In this document: positions 1 to 8,407 of the stretch, piece by piece
Numbering within the stretch: the first letter of the stretch is position 1
Layout: each line of letters starts with the position of its first letter
Source: Pseudomonadota bacterium
GTDB taxonomy: Bacteria; Pseudomonadota; Gammaproteobacteria; Burkholderiales; Rhodocyclaceae
Assembly: GCA_018241685.1 (NCBI GenBank)
Contig: JAFEDJ010000011.1
Coordinates: forward strand, 124,001 to 188,000
Reading direction: 5' to 3'
DNA: 64,000 nucleotides
Made by a program: the position numbers and the translations under genes
Notes under the pieces: generated by a model
What the model saw: the letters and a program-made list of their open reading frames with translations, nothing else
Told to the model about the DNA's origin: nothing
Database searches by the model: none

Positions 1-212
1 TGCTCCATGGTTACCGGCAGCGTGGTCTTCTGTCCCTGCAGCACGTTGCCGAGGGAGTCTCCGATCAGGATCACGTCCACGCCGTTGCGTTCCAGCAGTG
101 CGGCGAAGCTGGCGTCGTAACCGGTGAGCATGGTGATCTTGCGACCCTCGGCGCGCATCTTGCCGAGCTCGAAAAGGGTCACGGGTTTGTCGTTATCTTG
201 CAGATAGCTCAT
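1..212 (-). CDS. panB: 3-methyl-2-oxobutanoate hydroxymethyltransferase (partial, N-terminal 70 residues)
   Basis: This is the first step of pantothenate synthesis: PanB transfers a hydroxymethyl group from methylene-tetrahydrofolate to ketoisovalerate, giving ketopantoate. Only the N-terminus is in the window; the gene runs off the left edge. The visible part starts [12 protein letters not shown] and carries the family motifs LTGYDASFA (about residues 29-37) and the metal-binding segment [11 protein letters not shown] (about 50-60). An AGGAGG ribosome site lies just upstream of the ATG, which fixes the start. It is downstream of dgk and folK on the same strand, a common betaproteobacterial folate/pantothenate arrangement. 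Confidence 0.93.
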   Translation of the reverse strand, partial: MSYLQDNDKPVTLFELGKMRAEGRKITMLTGYDASFAALLERNGVDVILIGDSLGNVLQGQKTTLPVTME

Positions 213-317
213 GGCAGGTCCTCCTCGCGGCGGCAGTTAACCCCAATCTTGTGCAGGGCACAAGAGGGTGCGGCAGCAAAGAAAGCAAAAGCGTAAGGCG
301 GGAGCGGGGCGTGGGCG

Positions 318-956
318 TCAGCCGGCGTAGCCGAAGAATTCCCGGTAGCTGCGCATGGCGAGCAGACGGGAATACAGCAGTTCGAAATCTTCCGCTTTGT
401 CCACGGGGTTGAGGGACTCGGCATTGACGATGAACAGCGGCGCGGCATCGTAGTGATGGAAAAAATTCGCGTAGCGCTGGGCGACCCGTTCCACGTAGGG
501 TTCGCTGAGCTTGCGCTCGGCTTCCACGCCGCGTTTGCGTACGCGCTCGACCAGGACTTCAGGCTGGGCCTGCAGGTAGATAACCAGGTCGGGTTTGCGG
601 ACCGTTGGCTTGAGGCGGGCGTAGAGTTGCCGGTAGAGATGCAGTTCGTCTTCGGCCAGCGTCAGCTCGGCGAACAGCGGGTCCTTGTCGAGCAGGAAAT
701 CGGAGACCACCCGGCGCTGGGGGTTGTGCTCATGATCGAAGGCGGCGAGTTGCTCGCTGCGCTGGAACAGGAAGGCGATCTGCGTTGCCAGGCCCCAGCG
801 CTCGATGTTCTGGTAGAAGCGCCCGAGAAATGGATTGGCTGCGGGGTTTTCGAGCAGCAGTTCTGCGCTCAGGCGGTCGGCCAAGCGTCGGGCGAGTGTG
901 GTCTTGCCTGCGCCGATGGGGCCTTCGACAACAATGTAGCGCGCTTTTTCGAGCAT
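318..956 (-). CDS. deoxynucleoside kinase (deoxyadenosine/deoxyguanosine kinase family)
   Basis: This 212-residue cytoplasmic kinase probably phosphorylates purine deoxynucleosides for salvage. The P-loop GPIGAGKTT lies at residues 12-20. Downstream are the dNK-family ERW segment (NIERWGLATQ) and the FLLDKDPLFA region that corresponds to the DRS-like substrate motif. A conserved arginine-rich lid (RVRKRGVEAER) follows near residue 140. Length and position between folK and panB match the family in Betaproteobacteria. Substrate preference cannot be read from sequence alone. It sits 105 bp upstream of panB and is probably cotranscribed with it. Confidence 0.88.
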   Translation of the reverse strand: MLEKARYIVVEGPIGAGKTTLARRLADRLSAELLLENPAANPFLGRFYQNIERWGLATQIAFLFQRSEQLAAFDHEHNPQRRVVSDFLLDKDPLFAELTLAEDELHLYRQLYARLKPTVRKPDLVIYLQAQPEVLVERVRKRGVEAERKLSEPYVERVAQRYANFFHHYDAAPLFIVNAESLNPVDKAEDFELLYSRLLAMRSYREFFGYAG

Positions 957-971
957 GGCTTGCTCCGCCTT

Positions 972-1313
972 TCAGGCCCGGAATATGAAGTAGACAGCCC
1001 CTAGGATACACAGGGCAGCCCACAGATAGTCAAGCTTGAGGGGTTGCTGCATGTAGAGCAGCGCGAAGGGAACGAACACCGTGAGGGTGATCGCCTCCTG
1101 CATGATCTTCAACTGGGCGAGGTTGAGTTCCTGTGCGCCGATGCGGTTGGCGGGCACCTGCAGCAGGTATTCGAACAGCGCGATGCCCCAGCTGATGAAG
1201 GCTGCCACGTACCAGGGCGAGGTGGCCAGGTTCTTCAGGTGGCCGTACCACGCGAAGGTCATGAAGATGTTGGAGGCCGACAGCAGCAGGGCAGTCTGGA
1301 TCCAGATCGGCAT
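972..1313 (-). CDS. DMT-type DUF486 small membrane protein
   Basis: A 113-residue hydrophobic protein of the DUF486 family, which is related to small multidrug/drug-metabolite transporters. Four membrane helices are apparent: the N-terminal LLLSASNIFMTFAW, the SWGIALFEYLL segment, VFVPFALLYM and the C-terminal ALCILGAVYFIF. The motif FAWYGHLK near residue 20 is typical of the family. No substrate is known. The start codon abuts the folK stop with no gap, so it is very likely translated from the folK message. The insertion between folK and dgk is common in relatives. Confidence 0.8.
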   Translation of the reverse strand: MPIWIQTALLLSASNIFMTFAWYGHLKNLATSPWYVAAFISWGIALFEYLLQVPANRIGAQELNLAQLKIMQEAITLTVFVPFALLYMQQPLKLDYLWAALCILGAVYFIFRA

Positions 1314-1814
1314 TCAGAGGGGCTCGGTGCGGGTGATGGCCTGGTTGGCGACGGACGGCAGGAAATCCCGTCCAAGGCCGAGGACGGGCAGGACGATGTC
1401 CGGTGCGACTTCCAGCAACGGCAGCAGCACGAAGGCGCGCTGGTGCATGCGTGGGTGGGGCAGGGTGAGCTCCGCTTCCTGCATCTGCAACTGGCCGTAC
1501 AGCAGCAGGTCGAGGTCCAGCGTGCGCGGGGCGTTGGGCACGCTGCGCACGCGGCCGTGGCGGGCCTCGATGGCGAGCAGCTGGTGCAACAGCGCCAACG
1601 CCGGTATTTCGGTGTCCACCGCCACCACGGCGTTGATGAAATCGGGCTGGTTGAGCAGGCCGACCGGCGCACTGCGGTACAGGGACGAGCGGGCCACGAC
1701 CCGGGTGCCGGGGAGGGCGCCGAGGTCGTCGACGGCGGCCCGCAGATGCTTGACCGGTTCCCCGATGTTGGCGCCAAGCGCCACGTAGGCGCGGGTGACT
1801 GCTACGTCGCTCAT
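1314..1814 (-). CDS. folK: 2-amino-4-hydroxy-6-hydroxymethyldihydropteridine pyrophosphokinase
   Basis: HPPK transfers pyrophosphate from ATP to 6-hydroxymethyl-dihydropterin, just before dihydropteroate synthase in folate synthesis. The 166-residue protein has the expected N-terminal ALGANIGEP strand-loop, the SSLYRSAPVG segment near residue 45, and the signature RTLDLDLLLYG followed by LPHPRMHQRAFVL, which holds the metal-binding aspartates and the ATP-binding histidine/arginine. Its ATG overlaps the pcnB stop as ATGA, indicating translational coupling. Relatives commonly show the same pcnB-folK pair. Confidence 0.95.
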   Translation of the reverse strand: MSDVAVTRAYVALGANIGEPVKHLRAAVDDLGALPGTRVVARSSLYRSAPVGLLNQPDFINAVVAVDTEIPALALLHQLLAIEARHGRVRSVPNAPRTLDLDLLLYGQLQMQEAELTLPHPRMHQRAFVLLPLLEVAPDIVLPVLGLGRDFLPSVANQAITRTEPL

Positions 1815-3139
1815 TCTGCAGACGGCGCGGGCTTCTTGCGGCGCCGACGCTTACGGGTGGCGCCACTCTTGTCGGGGACCAGCATGCCTTCGCGGGCGTC
1901 CGGGTTGGCGTCGGCAAAGGCGTCCCACCAGTCGGGCAGCTCCATCGGGAGCTCGCCGGACTGGGCGCGCAGGCGCAGGAAGTCCCAGCCGGCCCGGTAA
2001 CGCGGTTGTTCGAGCAGGCGGTACGGGGTCTTGCCGGCGCGCTTCTCGAAGCGCGGCTGCAGGGCCCAGATTTCCTTGATGTCGCCGACGATGCGGCGGG
2101 TGATGGCGAGCTTGCCGGACTGCCGATCGAGGACCGCATCCATCGCCTCGAACAGCGCGGGTTGGGAATGTTCGCCTTTTTCCTTGCGGGCCTCCCAGTC
2201 GGCCAGCACTTCGTGCCACAGCAGCGTGGCGAACAGGAAGCCAGGCGACACGGGTTTGCCCTGGCGGACCCGTTCGTCTGTGTTTTCAAGGGACAGCCAG
2301 ACGAAGCGCTCACCCAGCGGCTGCTCGAGGATCACGTCGAGCAGCGGTAGCAGACCATGGTGCAGGCCTTCTTCGCGCAGCTGGCGGAGGCACTTGACTG
2401 CGTGGCCGGACATCAGCAGCTTGAGCATCTCGTCGAAGAGACGGGCCGGCGGCACGTTCTCGAGGAGGCTGGCCATCTCGCGGATCGGTGCCCGCGCTGC
2501 AGGGTCGATGGTGAGGCCCAGCTTGGCGCCGAGGCGGGCAGCACGCAGCATGCGCACCGGGTCCTCGCGGTAGCGCACACGCGGTTCGCCGATCATGCGC
2601 AGCGTCTTCTGCTGCAGGTCAGCAACGCCGTGATGGTAGTCCACCACCGTTTCGTCGGTGGGATTGTAGTACAGCGCATTGACGGTGAAGTCGCGGCGGG
2701 TGGCGTCCTCGGCCATCGAGCCGAACACGTTGTCACGCAGCACGCGGCCGTGTTCGTCGGTCTCGGCGGATTCGGCATCCTGCATCGCGCGGAAGGTGGA
2801 TACCTCGATGGTCTCGGGGCCGCTCATCACGTGCACGATCTTGAAGCGGCGGCCGATGATGCGCGAACGGCGGAATAACGCGCGGACTTCTTCCGGCGTG
2901 GCGCTGGTGGCGACGTCGAAATCCTTCGGCGTCTGGCCGACGATGATGTCGCGGACCGCTCCGCCGACGACATAGGCCTTGTGCCCGTTTTCCTGCAGGA
3001 CGGCGCAGACCTTGTTGGCGGCAGGGGAAATTTGTTCCCGGCGGACTCCGTGGCGATTGACGGGGATGACCGCGGGTTCGGGCAGGGCATTGGCAGGTGC
3101 GGCGCGGCGAAATACTCGGCGCAGCAGTTTGCGGATCAT
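1811..3139 (-). CDS. pcnB: poly(A) polymerase I
   Basis: PcnB adds 3' poly(A) tails that promote RNA decay. The nucleotidyltransferase signature is clear: VVGGAVRDII with PKDFDVATSA supplies the GG and DxD catalytic elements, followed by RRDFTVNALYYN and RYREDPVRMLRAARLGAKLG. The basic C-terminus (RKRRRRKKPAP) is typical of PcnB rather than of CCA-adding enzymes. The start was set at MIRKLLRRVF (442 aa) because that N-terminus is usual in betaproteobacterial PcnB; an in-frame ATG 12 codons upstream, at 3175, is possible. Neither start has a strong ribosome site. Confidence 0.92.
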   Translation of the reverse strand: MIRKLLRRVFRRAAPANALPEPAVIPVNRHGVRREQISPAANKVCAVLQENGHKAYVVGGAVRDIIVGQTPKDFDVATSATPEEVRALFRRSRIIGRRFKIVHVMSGPETIEVSTFRAMQDAESAETDEHGRVLRDNVFGSMAEDATRRDFTVNALYYNPTDETVVDYHHGVADLQQKTLRMIGEPRVRYREDPVRMLRAARLGAKLGLTIDPAARAPIREMASLLENVPPARLFDEMLKLLMSGHAVKCLRQLREEGLHHGLLPLLDVILEQPLGERFVWLSLENTDERVRQGKPVSPGFLFATLLWHEVLADWEARKEKGEHSQPALFEAMDAVLDRQSGKLAITRRIVGDIKEIWALQPRFEKRAGKTPYRLLEQPRYRAGWDFLRLRAQSGELPMELPDWWDAFADANPDAREGMLVPDKSGATRKRRRRKKPAPSAE

Positions 3140-3273
3140 TGGCGGGGCTTGGATTATTGGGGTCAAGTCGCGCATGATAACCCATCAGGCGGCCGGGTTT
3201 GGCTTCCGCGGCGGTCCTCGCGACCGTCGAGACTTTGTCCGGACGCAATTTCCACCTGCTGGAGACTTACGCG

Positions 3274-4044
3274 ATGCTGCGCTTCTCTGCCAATCTGTCT
3301 TTCCTGTTCCTCGACAAGCCTTTCCTGGAGCGTTTCGCGGCAGCCGCGGAAGCCGGCTTCAAGGGGGTCGAATTCCATTTTCCTTACGCCTTTCCCCTCG
3401 ACGAGGTGGTGGATGCCGCCCGGCGCGCGGCGGTGGAGGTGGTGCTGTTCAATTTTCCGGCCGGCGACTGGGCGGGCGGCGAACGGGGCATCGCGTGTCT
3501 GCCGGAACGGGTCGCCGAGTTCCGCGATGGCGTGCTGGAAGCGGCGCGCTACGCGGAAGGACTGAAATGCCCGCGCATCAACTGCCTCGCCGGCCTCCGG
3601 CCGGCCGATAGCGATGAAGCGCTGCTGCGCGAAACCCTGGTGGACAACCTGCGCTTTGCGGCCGATACCCTGGCCCCGGTGGAACGCCACGTATTGATGG
3701 AACCGCTCAACAGCCGCGACACGCCGGGCTTCATGGTGGATCGCACGGTACCGGCGCTGGCGCTGCTGGATGCGGCAGAACGTCCGAACCTGTTCCTGCA
3801 GTACGACATCTACCACGCCCAGGTGATGGAGGGCGATCTGGCCCGGACGCTGGGCACCCATTTGCCGCGCATCGGCCACATCCAGCTGGCGGACAATCCG
3901 GGGCGCCATCAGCCGGGCACAGGCGAGATCAACTTCCCCTTCCTGTTCAAGCACCTGCGTGGCCTGGGCTACGGCGGCTGGATCGGTTGCGAGTACGTCC
4001 CGAGCGGGGCGACGGAGGATTCCTTTGGCTGGATGGCTGCTTAG
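3274..4044 (+). CDS. hyi: hydroxypyruvate isomerase (xylose-isomerase-like TIM barrel)
   Basis: The 256-residue product belongs to the Hyi family, which interconverts hydroxypyruvate and tartronate semialdehyde in glyoxylate metabolism. Family motifs are present: NLSFLFLDKPFLERF at the N-terminus, GFKGVEFHFPY, the catalytic glutamate in VLMEPLNSRDTPG, FLQYDIYHAQ, HIQLADNPGRHQPGTGE and the second glutamate in GWIGCEYVP. The start at MLRFSANLSF follows a GGAG ribosome site and matches family N-termini; an upstream in-frame ATG at 3199 would add an unsupported extension. The usual partners (gcl, glxR) are absent here, so its pathway is uncertain. Confidence 0.87.
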   Translation: MLRFSANLSFLFLDKPFLERFAAAAEAGFKGVEFHFPYAFPLDEVVDAARRAAVEVVLFNFPAGDWAGGERGIACLPERVAEFRDGVLEAARYAEGLKCPRINCLAGLRPADSDEALLRETLVDNLRFAADTLAPVERHVLMEPLNSRDTPGFMVDRTVPALALLDAAERPNLFLQYDIYHAQVMEGDLARTLGTHLPRIGHIQLADNPGRHQPGTGEINFPFLFKHLRGLGYGGWIGCEYVPSGATEDSFGWMAA

Positions 4045-4148
4045 TAGCGAGGCATGCCGCCATTCAGGTGCCTGAAAATGTCGATGGAGTAAATGCTGTT
4101 CGGGTCGAAACTGTTGGGCTGCGGGTGTCCAACACAGGAGTGCACCCC

Positions 4149-4649
4149 ATGCCTGACCCCGATTTCCACTGGACGGCGTCGTCCGCTGCTGCCGCGGTGT
4201 CGGCCGCTTCGGTGTCGGCCACGGAGCTGCTGGAGCGCTGCCTGGAGCGTATAGACCGCTTCAATCCACGCCTGAACGTGCTTGTGACGGTGGACGTTCC
4301 GGCCACGCGCAAGGCCGCGCTGGACGTGGAGGGCAGGCTTGCTGCCGGCGAGCGTCTGCCGCTGCTGGGCGTTCCGATCTCCTTCAAGGATTCCTTTGCC
4401 ACCCGGGGTTGCGTACCACCGCCAGCTACAGGCCGCTGGTCGATCATGTGACCGACCGGGCCGCCTGCGTGGTCGGCCGGCTGCGGGCGGCGGGGGCCGT
4501 CGTGGTCGGCAAGAGCAATCTGCCGGAGCTGGCTGGCGCGCCCCATTGCTGGAGCCCCTTGTTCGGCTTGACGCGTAACGCGTAACCTCTGGAACCCGGC
4601 GCTGACGCCCGGCGGCAGCTCGGGTGGAGCGGCCGTTGCCGCCGGGCCT
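4149..4649 (+). pseudogene. amidase signature family, truncated and frameshifted
   Basis: The reading frame starts as an amidase (GatA/AtzE-like) at ATG 4149, with the catalytic-lysine segment LLGVPISFKDSFATRG. It is then broken twice. A one-base loss in the GGGG run at 4405-4408 moves the rest (RTTASYRPLVDHV, GAVVVGKSNLPELAG) into another frame. A 7-bp tandem duplication at 4571-4584 creates a stop and shifts the frame again before NPALTPGGSSGGAAVAAG, the Ser/cis-Ser glycine-rich motif. A stop follows at about 4650 and no amidase-like sequence could be found beyond it, so at least two thirds of the gene is missing. It is not functional. Confidence 0.85.
4571..4584 (+). repeat. 7-bp perfect tandem duplication ACGCGTA x2
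   Basis: ACGCGTA occurs twice in direct tandem inside the amidase pseudogene. Removing one copy restores the frame (TRN-LWNPALTPGG), so the duplication is itself an inactivating mutation, probably from replication slippage. Confidence 0.85.
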
Positions 4650-5198
4650 TGACCTGTTGCACCTTCACAGGCTTTTCGGAATCATCGGTGGGGTTGAGAT
4701 CGGGCTCGGCATGCCAGCCTGGCAGCGGAGGCGGTTGCCGGTGGCGGCGCGGCTGGGGGGCGTTCTTGGCGGATTTGTGCTTCCGTCTCTGGATTCCTGC
4801 GCGAGCCGGAAAAGCTCCGTGACGCGCATTCGTGCCGATGTATGGTGATTATGACGAAAATGATTTCAGAAGGCTGGATGCAGTTTCTTTTCGTGGCGAT
4901 ACCGGTGTTGTCCCTGATCGGTACGTGGATGGGGCTTCGTACTGTAGGGCGCTTATCTGACAGACGTCGGACCGAGATGGGTACTTGTGATAGGGGCATA
5001 AAATACCCGTTCAACATCGATCGAAAAATGGTGAAAATGTCACGGATACGTTCTGAAAGATTATGTAAAGCGTAAGGGAGGGCCGGTATATCCAAAATTA
5101 ACAGTTAATATTATTGAATTAGAGGTTGTCGTCGATCACGGATCGGCACGCTGGAATGCTGTATTCGCAGATGCTGGCGGCGGCCTGTTCTTACGGTT
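4650..5198. other. gene-poor, AT-richer patch between the amidase remnant and the PP2C gene
   Basis: About 550 bases hold no gene that I recognise. The first 190 bases remain GC-rich but do not continue the amidase in any frame. The rest is clearly more AT-rich, notably around 5090-5120 (tracts such as TTAACAGTTAATATT). One short open frame, listed separately, lies inside. Just before the PP2C start the sequence could encode a short fragment EVVVDHGSARWNAVFADAGG, but no start codon or family was found for it. The composition suggests degraded acquired DNA. Confidence 0.5.
4842..5075 (+). CDS. possible small membrane peptide, uncertain
   Basis: A 77-codon open frame in the AT-richer patch. 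It would encode one hydrophobic helix (FLFVAIPVLSLIGTWMGL, residues 15-32) followed by a basic tail. Starts are possible at 4842 or at the second ATG, 4851; there is no convincing ribosome site. No family was recognised. The frame could be chance or the stub of a larger lost membrane protein; it is reported because it is the only candidate in this stretch. Confidence 0.2.
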   Translation: MVIMTKMISEGWMQFLFVAIPVLSLIGTWMGLRTVGRLSDRRRTEMGTCDRGIKYPFNIDRKMVKMSRIRSERLCKA

Positions 5199-6029
5199 AT
5201 GCCATTTATGTTGAAACCACACCCATCGTCCTTCGCTGTGCCTGAGACCACGTCAGCCAAGAAGCGCTATCAGGCGGAAGCCTGTGTGGCCAAGCATACG
5301 GGTGATCGGACCGAGCAGCAGGACAGGGCTGCCGTCTTTGCGCACCCGACCCGCAAGGGTACGTTGATGGCGGTCCTTGCCGATGGTATGGGTGGGCATT
5401 CCGGTGGTGCGATGGCGGCGGAGCAGGTCATCCTGAAGGCCCGTCAGAATTTCGAGGCTTTCGCGCCCGCCTCCGAAAGTGCAACCGACCTGCTGCGCAG
5501 CATCGTCGACGAGGCGCATATCGTCATCAAGCTCACCCGTTTCACCAGTGAGCAGGACCCGCACAGTACGGCGGTCGTCTTCATGATGCAGCCGGACCGT
5601 GCTGACTGGGCCCATTGCGGGGACTCGCGCTTTTATCATTTCCGGGCCGGCCAACTGGTGACCCGCAGTATCGACCATTCGCTGGTCGAAGAACTGGTTC
5701 GTAAGGGACGGCTCGATCCGGAAGGGGCGTTGCGCCACCCGAACCGCAACGTATTGCTGTCCTGCCTTGGGTCGGAGCGGGAGCCGCGGGTGGATTTCGG
5801 GCACGCATCGCCGCTGGTTGGAGGCGATGCTTTCCTGTTGTGCTCCGATGGCCTGTGGGCCTACATCACCGAAGAGGAAACGGGGCAGATCCTGGCCAGC
5901 ATGTCGCCCCGGGATGCGGCTTCGGCGCTGATCGAACTGGCACGCCATCGGGCCAAAGGCGGCGGCGACAATATCTCCCTGGCCGTCGTCAAGCTCGTCG
6001 AAGTCGACAGCAACAAACGCACACGCTGA
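5199..6029 (+). CDS. PP2C-family protein serine/threonine phosphatase
   Basis: A 276-residue soluble metal-dependent phosphatase (Stp1/PrpC type). It carries the PP2C motifs: RTEQQDR with the first metal-binding aspartate (about residue 42), VLADGMGGHSGG (59-70), the HCGDSRFYHFR strand, the HSLVEELVRKG segment, LLCSDGLWAYI and the C-terminal GGGDNISLAVV with the last metal-ligand aspartate. There is no signal peptide or membrane segment. Such enzymes usually oppose Hanks-type kinases, but no kinase is adjacent, so the target is unknown. The start is uncertain: ATGs at 5199 and 5208, neither with a clear ribosome site. Confidence 0.88.
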   Translation: MPFMLKPHPSSFAVPETTSAKKRYQAEACVAKHTGDRTEQQDRAAVFAHPTRKGTLMAVLADGMGGHSGGAMAAEQVILKARQNFEAFAPASESATDLLRSIVDEAHIVIKLTRFTSEQDPHSTAVVFMMQPDRADWAHCGDSRFYHFRAGQLVTRSIDHSLVEELVRKGRLDPEGALRHPNRNVLLSCLGSEREPRVDFGHASPLVGGDAFLLCSDGLWAYITEEETGQILASMSPRDAASALIELARHRAKGGGDNISLAVVKLVEVDSNKRTR

Positions 6030-6031
6030 AC

Positions 6032-7114
6032 TCAGCGCGTGCGCAGCCAGTTTCTGCGCCAGAACGATGCGGCCATCAGTGCCGCGGCGCCAATCATCAT
6101 GCCCATCGCCATGTCAAAGCCGTCATGTGTGTCGAGCAGTGGCATGTCGTGGAAATTCATGCCGAAGATGCCGGCGATCAGCGTGGCGGGCATGAACAGC
6201 GTGGTCAGCACGGTGAGGATGCGCACTTCGGTATTGAGCCGGTTGCTGACGCTGGACAGGTAGATGTCCAGCAAGTCGGCGAGCAGGTCGCGTACCGATT
6301 CCAGCGTTTCGAGCACATGCACCGTGTGGTCGTAGATATCCCTTAAATAAAGGCGCGTTTCGCTGGAGAAGAAGCCGTTGTCGGCCCGTCCCAGGCTGTT
6401 GAGCACTTCGCGCAGCGGCCAGACGGCGCGGCGCAGCACCAGGGCTTCATGCTTGACCCGGTTGATTTCCGCCAGCAGTTCCGGTGTCGGGCGGGTCAGC
6501 GCTTGGTCTTCCAGTTCCTCCGCCATGTCGGCCAGGTTGTCGAGCATCACGAAATAGCGATCCACCAGCGTATCCAGCAGCGCATAGGCCAGGTAGTCGA
6601 CGCCATGGGTGCGCATGGCGCCGCGTTCCGAGCGCAGGCGTTCGCGCACCGCTTCGAAGGTGCCGGTTGCGCGTTCCTGGAACGTCAGCACGAAATTGTG
6701 CCCGAGCACGATGCTGACCTGATCCGAGGTCAGGCTGCGGCTTTCCGGATCGAAATCAAAGCAGCGTGCGACGATGTATAGATAATCCGCATATTCGTCG
6801 TTCTTGGGACGCTGGTGGGTGTTCAGGATGTCTTCCTGTACCAGCGGATGCAGTTTGAAGCGTCGTCCGATTTCCGTCATCACGGCCGGGTCATGCAGCC
6901 CATATACATTCAGCCACAGCTTGCCATTGCCGGGCTGATATTGGCGGGATGCTTCGAGGGAGTCGAAGCGAGTCTCCTGAACACCGTTGGAATCGAACTC
7001 GATGAGGGTGATACTGGGCTTTTCGGTCTTGATTTCACCGATATGTACCAGTGAACCTGGGGGTAACCCTAACTTCCGAGTGGGATGGGATCGTTTCTTG
7101 CTAGACTTTCGCAT
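6032..7114 (-). CDS. corA: magnesium/cobalt transporter CorA
   Basis: CorA is a homopentameric inner-membrane channel for Mg2+ and Co2+. The protein (360 aa from this start) has the long cytoplasmic domain (VQEDILNTHQRPK, then helices with LLDTLVDRYFVMLDNL) and two C-terminal membrane helices. The diagnostic GMNF filter motif is in IAGIFGMNFHDMP between them. A short basic C-terminal tail (RRNWLRTR) follows. The start was chosen at MRKSSKKRSHP because homologues begin with a basic run before GLPPGSLVHIGE; an ATG at 7192 would add 26 residues with no family support. The gene is convergent with the PP2C gene (2-bp gap) and divergent from pntAA. Confidence 0.93.
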   Translation of the reverse strand: MRKSSKKRSHPTRKLGLPPGSLVHIGEIKTEKPSITLIEFDSNGVQETRFDSLEASRQYQPGNGKLWLNVYGLHDPAVMTEIGRRFKLHPLVQEDILNTHQRPKNDEYADYLYIVARCFDFDPESRSLTSDQVSIVLGHNFVLTFQERATGTFEAVRERLRSERGAMRTHGVDYLAYALLDTLVDRYFVMLDNLADMAEELEDQALTRPTPELLAEINRVKHEALVLRRAVWPLREVLNSLGRADNGFFSSETRLYLRDIYDHTVHVLETLESVRDLLADLLDIYLSSVSNRLNTEVRILTVLTTLFMPATLIAGIFGMNFHDMPLLDTHDGFDMAMGMMIGAAALMAASFWRRNWLRTR

Positions 7115-7267
7115 CGTATTTGCGATATTCGGTTCAAATAACCGGATTTTCGTGCAGGATATGGGTGAAATTCGGGTTTTCCCGGGTGGCATCCGGCAGT
7201 ATCGAGTCGTCTGCGAAACCCTCTCGCGACGATATCAGATTTCCAACTACCCCTCGAAGGAGCTTCC

Positions 7268-8392
7268 ATGCCCCTGGTCATCGGTGTGACCAAAGAGCTT
7301 ACGCCGGGAGAGCGCCGCGTTGCGCTCGTTCCGGACGTAGCCAAGAAATATCAAGGGCTTGGCGCAGCTTTGCTGCTCCAGGCCGGCGCCGGCGCATCGG
7401 CTTATTACCGTGACGAAGATTACGGAGCCGCTGAATCGACCGCCGACCCGCAGTCGGTGCTGCAGAAAGCCGACGTCATCCTGCAGGTTCAGCCGTTGGG
7501 GCTCGAAGCCCTGGCCGAGCTGAAGCCCGGTACGGTACTGGTGGGTTTGCAACAACCCTGGTCCAGCAAGGAGCGAGTGGAGCTTTTGCGCCAAAAGCAG
7601 ATCACCTGTTTCGCTTTGGAACTGCTGCCCCGTATCAGCCGTGCGCAAAGCATGGATGTGCTGTCCAGCCAGGCTGCAGTGGCGGGCTACGAGTGCGCGC
7701 TGATCGCCGCCGACCATTCGCCGAAGTTCTTCCCGATGCTCACCTACGCGGCCGGCACGATCCGCCCGGCCAAGGTGCTGGTGATCGGCGCCGGCGTGGC
7801 CGGCCTGCAGGCCATCGCCACGGCCAAGCGCCTGGGCGCGATGGTGTCCGGCTACGACGTGCGGCCGGAAACCAAGGAGCAGATCGAGTCGCTGGGTGCA
7901 AAGTTTGTTGACACCGGAGTCTCCGCTTCCGGCTCCGGCGGCTATGCCCGCGAGCTCACCGACGACGAAAAGCGTCAGCAGGCCGACAAGCTTGGCAAGG
8001 CCGTCGCCGATTGTGATGCGCTGATCACCACCGCCGCGATCCCGGGCAAGAAGGCGCCGGTGATCATCAGCGCCGACATGGTGGCGCGCATGAAGCCGGG
8101 CTCGGTGGTCGTCGATATGGCGGCCGAGACCGGCGGCAACGTGGCCGGTACGGTGGCCGGCGAAAAGGTGTGGGTCGGCGAGACCCTCATCGTCGGCCCG
8201 ACCCACATCCCAAGCCGCATGCCGGTGCATGCCTCCGAGATGTACGCCAAGAACCTTTTCAACTTCATCAGCCCGTTCATCAAGGACGGCGCGCTGACCC
8301 TCGACTGGGACGATGAAGTGATGGCCGGTGCCTGTCTGACCCACGCGGGCGAAGTTCGCCACGCGGGCGTCAAGCAGGCCCTGGGCCTCTGA
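7268..8392 (+). CDS. pntAA: NAD(P) transhydrogenase subunit alpha part 1
   Basis: This is the NAD(H)-binding domain I of proton-translocating transhydrogenase, which uses the proton gradient to drive hydride transfer from NADH to NADP+. The 374-residue soluble subunit has the alanine-dehydrogenase-like fold with the N-terminal GVTKELTPGERRVALVP and the NAD Rossmann motif VLVIGAGVAGLQAIATAKRLG near residue 172, then the mobile-loop region and TAAIPGKKAPVI. A GAAGGAG ribosome site precedes the ATG. In this split form, domain I is separate from the alpha membrane part encoded next, with a 15-bp gap. Confidence 0.95.
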   Translation: MPLVIGVTKELTPGERRVALVPDVAKKYQGLGAALLLQAGAGASAYYRDEDYGAAESTADPQSVLQKADVILQVQPLGLEALAELKPGTVLVGLQQPWSSKERVELLRQKQITCFALELLPRISRAQSMDVLSSQAAVAGYECALIAADHSPKFFPMLTYAAGTIRPAKVLVIGAGVAGLQAIATAKRLGAMVSGYDVRPETKEQIESLGAKFVDTGVSASGSGGYARELTDDEKRQQADKLGKAVADCDALITTAAIPGKKAPVIISADMVARMKPGSVVVDMAAETGGNVAGTVAGEKVWVGETLIVGPTHIPSRMPVHASEMYAKNLFNFISPFIKDGALTLDWDDEVMAGACLTHAGEVRHAGVKQALGL

Positions 8393-8407
8393 CCGGGAGA
8401 CGAGACC

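Noticed and set aside
4624..4848. A 74-codon frame downstream of the amidase motifs as a separate gene
   Set aside because: It begins inside the amidase glycine-rich motif, has no ribosome site and no family resemblance; it is more simply debris after the frameshifts.
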